A stretch of DNA of 64,000 bases, taken from assembly GCA_947167745.1 (NCBI GenBank), contig CAMVJE010000007.1:3894-67893 (forward strand). Direction: 5' to 3'. Positions 57,980-64,000 of the stretch are shown piece by piece. The position numbers were made by a program, and so were the translations under genes. The stretch comes from an uncultured Treponema sp. (GTDB lineage: Bacteria; Spirochaetota; Spirochaetia; Treponematales; Treponemataceae). Every line of letters begins with the position of its first letter. The first letter of the stretch is position 1. The notes below the pieces were generated by a model, which did not search any database, was not told the DNA's origin, and worked only from the letters and a program-made list of their open reading frames with translations.

Positions 57980-59497
57980 ATGAAGAAATTTGCCCTTATT
58001 ATCGGAATAATCTCGCTTTTTCAGACAATTGCTTTTTCTCAGTCAAAAAACACAAAAATCACCTATTCTGGCGATTCAAGCTATAAAATGGTAGAAAGAA
58101 CCAATCTGCGCCGTTATGTGAACGGTAAATATTCTGGTCTTACTAGCCGAGAAGTTCGTTCTTTTATTAGCCGGAGCGATGCACCTGTTGGAATCCGCTC
58201 TTCAAAAGCAGACCGCTGGTATGACGGCAATTTCTTTGTCATTGAAGAGACACTCCGTAATTCCCAGTCAACGATGGCCGGCATTCATGACGCTATTCCT
58301 TCTGTTTTTAAAATCTCTGCTGACGGAAAAATGACCATGATTTCCGATAACGGCTATCCCACATTCCGAAGTTTTCCTTCTTACACCACCGAGCAGCTAA
58401 AACCGGGCGATTCATGGAAAGGAGAAGGCGAGCGGGCTGTTGACCCCATGAACAAAGGCATTTTTACTCGTATTCCACTTTTGGTCCTTTACACTTTTGA
58501 AGGAGCTGAAGTCTACAAAGGTGAGAATGTATATAGAATAAAAGCGATTTGGCAGACGAATTACGGGTTTTCAAATTTTGACCGTGACCCAAAGGGAGAT
58601 GAATCGCTCAGGCAGGCAAGAGGCGGTCACAAAGCGGACATAATCGTGCGGCAAAGCACTGGCGAAGCAATTCTTATCAGCGACAATGTTGACGAGACTT
58701 TCACCTACACCGACGGAACTAAAGTTAATCTCAAAGGAACGATTACCATGTTTACCGAATATCCGCCTGCAATCGACCGCGACAAGCTGATTTTTGCTCT
58801 TAACCGAATCGCAAAAGCCGATGACAAGCCGAAAGCAGGAAAAGACACGACAAGCACAAGTGGCACAGGTCTCGCCGGAGGAAATGGCTCTGGAAGCGGA
58901 ACTTTCGGCTCATCAGGAAGCGGAGCGGCCGTCGCAAGCGCGAAAGGCACTTCTTCTGGTAAGGGTACGACGGGCACAGGCGGAAAATCGTCCGGCTCGA
59001 CAAGCTCAAATAGCACAATTTCTGGATTTGGTGGCACTGGCTCAGGCACAGGCGGAAAATCTTCCCTCTCGGAAAAAATCGCCTCTTCAAAAGACAGAGG
59101 CACAAGCTCTAGTGGAAATTCTAAAAACAATATGGTCTTTGAGGAAACGCCCGCCGGTCTGCGTCTTTCCGTGCGTGACATAAAATTCAAGGCGGACAGC
59201 GATGAAGTTCTCGCCACGGAAAAATCCCGCCTTGATGAAATAGCAGAAGTCTTAAAACTGGCGCCAAATTCCCAGTTCTTGATTGAAGGACATACGGCGG
59301 CCGTGGGAAAACCCCAGGGCGAGCAGACACTTTCTGTTCAGCGCGCCCGCCGAATCGCCGCGGAATTGTCAAATCGGGGAATCGCCGCCGACCGCTTTAT
59401 CTGCAAAGGTCACGGCGGCACAAAACCTGTTGCAAGCAACTCCACCGACGAAGGCCGCGCCCAGAACCGCCGCGTAGAAATTACGATTCTAGAGTAG
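57980..59497 (+). CDS. OmpA-family outer-membrane/peptidoglycan-linking protein
   Basis: 505 residues. Signal peptide KKFALIIGIISLFQTIAFS. An N-terminal beta-rich domain (about 20-275) with no known family is followed by a low-complexity Gly/Ser/Thr linker (about 290-385, e.g. GLAGGNGSGSGTFGSSGSG). The OmpA-like domain is at about 390-505 (FKADSDEVLATEKSRLDEIAEVLK...FLIEGHTAAVG...LSVQRARRIAAEL...GHGGTKPVASN...AQNRRVEI). It binds peptidoglycan and ties the envelope together. Treponemes carry similar proteins. Confidence 0.9.
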   Translation: MKKFALIIGIISLFQTIAFSQSKNTKITYSGDSSYKMVERTNLRRYVNGKYSGLTSREVRSFISRSDAPVGIRSSKADRWYDGNFFVIEETLRNSQSTMAGIHDAIPSVFKISADGKMTMISDNGYPTFRSFPSYTTEQLKPGDSWKGEGERAVDPMNKGIFTRIPLLVLYTFEGAEVYKGENVYRIKAIWQTNYGFSNFDRDPKGDESLRQARGGHKADIIVRQSTGEAILISDNVDETFTYTDGTKVNLKGTITMFTEYPPAIDRDKLIFALNRIAKADDKPKAGKDTTSTSGTGLAGGNGSGSGTFGSSGSGAAVASAKGTSSGKGTTGTGGKSSGSTSSNSTISGFGGTGSGTGGKSSLSEKIASSKDRGTSSSGNSKNNMVFEETPAGLRLSVRDIKFKADSDEVLATEKSRLDEIAEVLKLAPNSQFLIEGHTAAVGKPQGEQTLSVQRARRIAAELSNRGIAADRFICKGHGGTKPVASNSTDEGRAQNRRVEITILE

Positions 59498-59508
59498 CCC
59501 GACAATGC

Positions 59509-59637
59509 AAAAAAAAGACGGTCTCCCGTCGGCAACCTGCCCCAAACATCGCAGTGAGCAAAGCTCAGGCGATTTTGTGTCAGAACCCAAACGAGCACAA
59601 CAACGCAAGTGCTCGCGACTCCGACCGTCTTTTTTTG
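59509..59637 (+). ncRNA. Structured element: 3-way-junction RNA or composite bidirectional terminator
   Basis: Outer stem of 15 bp, AAAAAAAAGACGGTC (59509-59523) with GACCGTCTTTTTTTG (59623-59637), encloses 99 bases. Inside are ATCGC-AG-TGAGC-AAA-GCTCA-G-GCGAT (59549-59574) and GAGCAC / GTGCTC (59593-59614). A/T tracts at both ends would terminate transcription from ompA and guaB. The internal fold is far larger than a terminator needs. Confidence 0.5.
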
Positions 59638-59652
59638 TTTTATCCGTCTATT

Positions 59653-61161
59653 CTAGCTCTGCATACTTGTATTCTTAACAATAACATCATGGGCACCGCC
59701 TTCTGTGATTGAAACAGAAGAAACCAACGTGAGCTTGGCCTTTTCCTGCAATTCAGGAATTGAAAGGGCGCCACAGTTACACATTGTGTGAGTAACCTTG
59801 CGGAGGGTCATGCCAACGCCGTCGTGCAAGTGGCCGGCATAAGGAACATAAGAATCAACGCCTTCTTCAAAAGCCATTGATTTTTTGCCGCCGAGGTCAT
59901 AGCGCTGCCAGTTGCGAGCCCTGTTGCTTCCTTCGCCCCAGTACTCTTTGACATAGTTGCCGTTTACGACCAGTTTGTTTGAAGGTGACTCATCGAAGCG
60001 GGCAAAGTAGCGGCCCAACATAACGAAGTCTGCTCCCATTGCAAGGGCAAGTGTGATGTGGTAGTCGTGAACGATGCCGCCGTCTGAACAGATTGGAATG
60101 TAAATGCCAGTCTTTTTGTAGTATTCGTCACGAGCTTTTGCGACTTCGATTGTAGCCGTAGCCTGACCGCGGCCAATGCCTTTCTGTTCGCGAGTGATAC
60201 AGATTGAACCGCCACCGATACCGATTTTGATGAAGTCTGCGCCTGCTTCTGCGAGGAAGTTGAATCCGTCTGCATCGACAACATTACCGGCACCGACTTT
60301 TATATCCTTGCCGAATTTCTCGTGAATGTCTTTGAGAGCTTTTTCCTGCCAGTAAGAATAGCCTTCGCTTGAATCAAGAACGAAAACATCAGCTCCGGCT
60401 TCAAGCAATTTTGGAACTCGTTCCATATAATCGCGGGTGTTGATTCCTGCACCAACGATGTAGCGGTGCTGAGCATCGAGCAGTTCAAGAGGATTTGTTT
60501 CGTGAGTAGAGTAGTCTTTTCGGAAAATAAGAGAAACCAAATTGCCGTTTTTATCGACAACAGGGAGCTGATTGACCTTTTTGTCCCAGATGATTTCGTT
60601 TGCCTCGCTCAGAGTGATTCCTTCCTGACCTGTTACCATTTCAGAAAGGGGAGTCATATACTCAGAGACTTTTGCGCCTGGTTTGCAGTGAGAAATTCGG
60701 AAGTCCTTTGATGTGATGATTCCAACGAGCTTTCCGTGAGCGCTTCCGTCTTCTGTTACGGCACAAGTTGAGTGACCAGTCTTTTCGCTCAGTGCAATAA
60801 CTTCTTCAAGAGTTTGATCCGGTCGAACATTTGAATCAGAAGTAACAAATCCCGCCTTATATGCCTTGACTCTGGCAATCATTGCGGCCTGATCTTCGAT
60901 TGACTGGCTTCCATAAATAAAACTGATTCCACCTTCTTTTGCCAGAGCAATGGCCATCTTGTCATCAGAAACAGCCTGCATGACAGCAGAAACCATCGGA
61001 ATATTCATGCTGATTGGAGATTCTTCCCCGGCCTTTTTATTGAATTTTACCAGCGGAGTACGCAAGCTGACATTATCAGGAATACATTCCGCACTAGAAT
61101 AGCCCGGAACCAAAAGGTACTCACCAAAAGTGTGAGACGGCTCAGAAAAATAAAACGCCAT
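59653..61161 (-). CDS. guaB: IMP dehydrogenase (GuaB)
   Basis: 502 residues. Oxidises IMP to XMP for GMP synthesis. Catalytic loop [23 protein letters not shown] contains the active Cys. NAD/IMP-binding segments are [52 protein letters not shown] and [13 protein letters not shown]. The CBS pair is at about 110-230 (MTPLSEMV...[21 protein letters not shown]). Its presence suggests an active purine branch despite the two purL remnants. Convergent with the OmpA gene. Confidence 0.95.
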   Translation of the reverse strand: MAFYFSEPSHTFGEYLLVPGYSSAECIPDNVSLRTPLVKFNKKAGEESPISMNIPMVSAVMQAVSDDKMAIALAKEGGISFIYGSQSIEDQAAMIARVKAYKAGFVTSDSNVRPDQTLEEVIALSEKTGHSTCAVTEDGSAHGKLVGIITSKDFRISHCKPGAKVSEYMTPLSEMVTGQEGITLSEANEIIWDKKVNQLPVVDKNGNLVSLIFRKDYSTHETNPLELLDAQHRYIVGAGINTRDYMERVPKLLEAGADVFVLDSSEGYSYWQEKALKDIHEKFGKDIKVGAGNVVDADGFNFLAEAGADFIKIGIGGGSICITREQKGIGRGQATATIEVAKARDEYYKKTGIYIPICSDGGIVHDYHITLALAMGADFVMLGRYFARFDESPSNKLVVNGNYVKEYWGEGSNRARNWQRYDLGGKKSMAFEEGVDSYVPYAGHLHDGVGMTLRKVTHTMCNCGALSIPELQEKAKLTLVSSVSITEGGAHDVIVKNTSMQS

Positions 61162-61584
61162 GATTTTCTCCTAAATAAAATTAAAATAGTATATCAAAAA
61201 CAAAGTCTGAAATTCAATAGAAAATTCCAGCGCAGTCAACCTCCAGCCGCTGTTCCGCTGTTCCCTAACGGTCAGCCGCTTCACTCACTCCTTTCATTCG
61301 TTCGCTCCAGTGGCCGCCTTCGGCGCAGCTCCATAGCGGGCGCAGCATTTACCGTCTAAAAAACAAAAGAGCCCACTACCACTTGAATTCCTGGCAAGAG
61401 CGGGCTCTTTGAATTCCAAACATAATTCTTAAAAATTTCCTCACAACCGTGTACGCACATTCGTATGCAAGATTTTTTCAGTTTTTTCAAAATCATTGCC
61501 GAAAACCAAGAAAATTTTCCAATTAATATACAGAGAATTTTGTAAGCTAAAATTTCTCGAATTTTATTTAATGAGAGGTGCTTT
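61162..61584. other. 423-base gap: guaB upstream region, hairpin repeat and terminator
   Basis: Next to guaB an AT-rich stretch probably holds its promoter. 61235-61350 is a GC-rich patchwork (CAGCCGCTGTTCCGCTGTTC, GGCCGCCTTCGGC) like the other hairpin repeats in reverse orientation. 61365-61410 is a hairpin AAAAGAGCCC / GGGCTCTTT. Nothing else recognised up to the nuclease gene. Confidence 0.5.
61365..61412. terminator. Hairpin terminator
   Basis: AAAAGAGCCC (61365-61374) pairs with GGGCTCTTT (61402-61410) around a 27-base loop. A run of A on the left and T on the right would let it act in either direction. Confidence 0.5.
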
Positions 61585-62436
61585 ATGACAAAATCATCAC
61601 AGAGCTGGGAAGAGCTGACATTCGCAAACAACTTTTTATTCTGTAAAATTATGGAATCCAACCCGGAGCTTTGCCGTCAGCTGCTGGAACTGCTTCTTCA
61701 CATCAAAATTGACCATCTTGAAGTTCCGGAGGCCGAGCGGACGATGCAGGAATGGATTGACTCCAAGAGTGTTCGCTTTGATGTTTACGCAAAAGATAAC
61801 AAGCGGATTTTCGACATCGAAATTCAGACGACAAACAACAAGAATCTTCCGAAGCGGGCGAGGTATTACCAAAGTGTCATCGATGTAGATAATCTCTCAA
61901 AAGGGGATAACTACACCAAACTCAAAGACACATACATCATCTTCCTCTGCCTCGAAAAACCATTCGAAAAGGACCTTCCGGTATATTTCTTCGAGAATAT
62001 CTGTCGTCAAGACAAAGGAATTAAACTCAATGACAGGACTTTCAAAGTCTTTTTTAATGCGGGACGCTGTGATAAAATGAAGACAGACGAGGAGAAATCT
62101 TTCTTCAAGTTCCTCAAAGGTGAACAGGCCGATTCCGATTTCACGAGGAACATCGAGGAGAAAGTAGCTTGGGCGAAAGCCAACAAAGAATGGAGGCGAC
62201 AGTACATGACATGGCAGCAGACGATAGATGAAGAAAAAGAAATAGCTAGAGAGGAAGGCTTTACCGAAGGAATCGTGCAGGGCGAAGCTCGTGGCGCACA
62301 ACAGAACGCTATTGCAAACGCAAAAAATTTTCTTGCCATGAATATTCTTTCTCCTGAACAAATTGCGAATGGAACAGGCTTGCCCCTGGAACAAGTTCTT
62401 GCACTCAAAAACGAACTTTCCCAAACCTCTTGCTAA
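61585..62436 (+). CDS. Rpn/PDDEXK-2 family nuclease ('transposase')
   Basis: 283 residues of the Rpn-type recombination-promoting nuclease family. N-terminal LTFANNFLFCKIMESNPELCRQLLELLL, then the active site DSKSVRFDVYAKDNKRIFDIEIQ (Asp and Glu-x-Gln), followed by PKRARYYQSVIDVDNLSKG and YIIFLC. The C-terminus (about 230-280) is a basic/Glu helical tail. GAGAGGTG precedes the ATG. These genes are multicopy in gut bacteria and often annotated as transposase, but have no inverted repeats; none were seen here. Confidence 0.9.
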   Translation: MTKSSQSWEELTFANNFLFCKIMESNPELCRQLLELLLHIKIDHLEVPEAERTMQEWIDSKSVRFDVYAKDNKRIFDIEIQTTNNKNLPKRARYYQSVIDVDNLSKGDNYTKLKDTYIIFLCLEKPFEKDLPVYFFENICRQDKGIKLNDRTFKVFFNAGRCDKMKTDEEKSFFKFLKGEQADSDFTRNIEEKVAWAKANKEWRRQYMTWQQTIDEEKEIAREEGFTEGIVQGEARGAQQNAIANAKNFLAMNILSPEQIANGTGLPLEQVLALKNELSQTSC

Positions 62437-62536
62437 AGAATTCCGCCACCCCTTTCCGAAGTGACAAAATATCGGTATAGCAACAAAAATTGACAGAAAT
62501 GGTTACACTTTTAACTGAAATTTACAAAAATTTCCG

Positions 62537-62565
62537 TTGACGATATTGATAACGAGTGATACATT
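62537..62565 (+). promoter_or_regulatory. Promoter of the porin gene
   Basis: TTGACG (62537-62542), 17 bases, TACATT (62560-62565). The transcript begins with a stable hairpin, GGAAA...TTTAACC-GTT-GGTTTAAA...TTTCC (62576-62608), likely protecting the mRNA 5' end. Confidence 0.55.
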
Positions 62566-62634
62566 TTTAAACAAAGGAAATTAATTTAACCGTTGGTTTA
62601 AAGTTTCCATATAAAAAAAGGAGGATTTTTTCTT

Positions 62635-63993
62635 ATGAAAAAAATCGTAAGCGCAGCATTGGTTGCTTCTATGGTAGCCGGAGCTGCATTCGCAGTAGAT
62701 GCAAAAATCTCATTGAACTATCGTACAAAGTTGGACGCATTTGCTTATACAAGCGCAAAAGCTGGCGACATCAAGACAATCACAAAAGAGTGGCTTGACT
62801 GGGAAGGCTATGATGGCGAAGGTAAACAGAAGGCAGCAAACGCTTCTGACACATTCAAATTCGTTTTGAATGGCGACCGTGCTGGTGCTACTTTCGCTGT
62901 TAATATCAACGAAAATAACAAAGATACAGGTAACCAGTCTGATGCATACACAAAAGGTGAAGGTCAGTTGTTTACTCTCAGCGAGTACTCAGCTTGGATG
63001 AACTGGGAGCTCGGACCTGGCGTTCTCAAAGTTGGTTCTGGTAACTGGAAAGACGGTTTCGCTGACGGCAACTACCGCGTAAAGAAAGATGTTGACGCAC
63101 AGAACGCAGAAGGCATGGACTTCGAGCGATTCAAACTCGGCTCAATCCTCAAGGGAAGCAAAAAACTTGCTTTCGTTGACGACCTTGCTTCTGGAGCAAA
63201 TAGCTCAGCACTTTTCAGCTATGCTGACTACGGCTTCAAGGCTGGAGACGCAGCAAAAGTCAATGTCTTGCTTGGTTCTGTTTATAACAAATTCGACAAA
63301 GTTGTAGATGGCGACACAACTACATACTACGATGCATTCTTCGTATCACGCGCTCAGCTTGCTATGGATGTTCTCAATGCTGAGTTGATTTTCAAAAAAC
63401 CGGCTCTTCATGTAATGGACTTTGCAGCTTATGTAATGCCAAAAATTCTTGACAATCTCGCACTCAACATCGGTGGTGCTATCGAAAACGACAACCGCGA
63501 TAAAGATGACGGCGGATACACAGACTGGGCATTCGACCTTCGTGCACGCTATCAGGCTACAGACGAGCTCTCAATCACATTCTACACAAACCTTTCTGGA
63601 ACAAACCTCGACGCAGGACGTGTTATTTCTGCAGGTATCGCAGGACACAAAGGTGCTGAAGGCTTGGGAGGAACAACAATGGGTGGAGCCCAGCCAAAAT
63701 TCAAAACAGCTATGTGGAACAACCTCTCAGCTCGCTACAAGATCAGCGACTCTCTCGCAGCTACTTTGAATGTTGGTCTCGTAACTCCACTTTCAAAAGC
63801 TAAAGACGATGAAAACAGCTACTCTCCAGAGTGGCGCGTAACTCCAGCTGTTCAGGTTTATGCTGGTTCAAACGCTTCAATCTGGGCTGGTGTTGCTTTG
63901 AGCGGTGCTTCAGCAACAGTTAAGGGTGCAACAGATGTTGACTACTCAGTATTCGCTGTTCAGGTTCCAGTTATCTTCCGTGTTAAGATGTAA
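62635..63993 (+). CDS. Treponemal porin-like outer-membrane protein
   Basis: 452 residues. Signal peptide KKIVSAALVASMVAGAAFA, then a beta-barrel pattern throughout (KISLNYRTKLDAFAY, AGATFAVNINENN, WMNWELGPGVLKVGSGNW, SLAATLNVGLVTPLS), ending in VFAVQVPVIFRVKM. No Cys. It starts with a strong AAAGGAGG and ends 8 bases before the window edge. Its codon use is strongly biased (many GCA/GCT, TTC, AAC) and it has a stable leader hairpin, both fitting very high expression. Probably a major general porin. Confidence 0.88.
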   Translation: MKKIVSAALVASMVAGAAFAVDAKISLNYRTKLDAFAYTSAKAGDIKTITKEWLDWEGYDGEGKQKAANASDTFKFVLNGDRAGATFAVNINENNKDTGNQSDAYTKGEGQLFTLSEYSAWMNWELGPGVLKVGSGNWKDGFADGNYRVKKDVDAQNAEGMDFERFKLGSILKGSKKLAFVDDLASGANSSALFSYADYGFKAGDAAKVNVLLGSVYNKFDKVVDGDTTTYYDAFFVSRAQLAMDVLNAELIFKKPALHVMDFAAYVMPKILDNLALNIGGAIENDNRDKDDGGYTDWAFDLRARYQATDELSITFYTNLSGTNLDAGRVISAGIAGHKGAEGLGGTTMGGAQPKFKTAMWNNLSARYKISDSLAATLNVGLVTPLSKAKDDENSYSPEWRVTPAVQVYAGSNASIWAGVALSGASATVKGATDVDYSVFAVQVPVIFRVKM

Positions 63994-64000
63994 GGAACTG

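Noticed and set aside
61585..62436. Insertion sequence with transposase
   Set aside because: The gene is an Rpn-type PDDEXK nuclease often mislabelled as transposase; no terminal inverted repeats or target duplication were found around it.

Overview
The window looks like a piece of chromosome from a Treponema-type spirochaete, probably a gut or rumen species rather than T. pallidum. This is inferred from gene content: many signal-peptide and lipobox proteins, treponemal-style beta-barrel outer-membrane proteins, a TPR protein with an Mrr-like tail, a soluble chemoreceptor, a DtxR/TroR-type regulator, anaerobic ribonucleotide reductase, and a pectin-catabolism isomerase (kduI). No rRNA, phage structural genes, IS transposase or CRISPR array was seen. 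One tRNA, Ala(CGC), is present.

Layout. Positions 1-3000 are accessory: the end of an unidentified gene, small AT-rich hypothetical genes (one with an apparent AUA start), a MotA-like membrane protein and a KilA-N protein. Two decayed copies of the purL 5' end (3270-4311 and 14240-14761), in the same orientation, bracket an accessory block of about 10 kb. That block holds a NarXL-like two-component system with a membrane partner, the mobile mystery protein A/B (XRE + Fic) module lying between two identical 18-bp palindromes, and a five-gene cluster (8091-14214). The cluster encodes a PD-(D/E)XK-like protein, a zinc-finger/BspA-LRR/membrane protein, a zinc-ribbon membrane protein, an SPFH 'virion core' protein and a small four-helix membrane protein. 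This cluster is the best candidate for an undescribed system.

Positions 14.8-30.3 kb are mostly core genes: a cytoplasmic LacI-type sensor fused to a chemotaxis signalling domain, hisG-hisB-asnC-aminotransferase, TPR-Mrr protein, PlsC-like acyltransferase, tRNA-Ala, nrdD-nrdG with an internal terminator-like hairpin, flavodoxin, hutH and kduI. Positions 30.5-36.8 kb are degraded and variable: an ATPase pseudogene and an MMPL-exporter fragment meeting at a dispersed repeat, then a two-lipoprotein operon carrying a C8 homopolymer and a 27-bp tandem repeat, preceded by a 25-codon ORF and a hairpin.

Positions 36.8-47.5 kb hold a glycine riboswitch in front of an AGCS amino-acid symporter, a divergent XRE regulator/OMP pair around a perfect palindrome, hisD, def-fmt, a PASTA protein, a Na/Pi cotransporter, a DtxR-family regulator, a probable DtxR-controlled small RNA of about 165 nt, and a metallo-hydrolase. 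Positions 47.6-54.1 kb (minus strand) form a three-gene operon: a very large HD-GYP receptor, a BMP-type binding protein and a lipoprotein fumarate reductase. Positions 54.2-58 kb form a Zur-ZnuACB zinc-uptake locus with an extra CC-motif lipoprotein. The end holds an OmpA protein, a structured RNA/terminator element, guaB, an Rpn-type nuclease and an abundant-type porin.

A family of modular GC-rich hairpin repeats (ending AGCCYGMCCC-hairpin-GGGG) occurs in at least four intergenic gaps.
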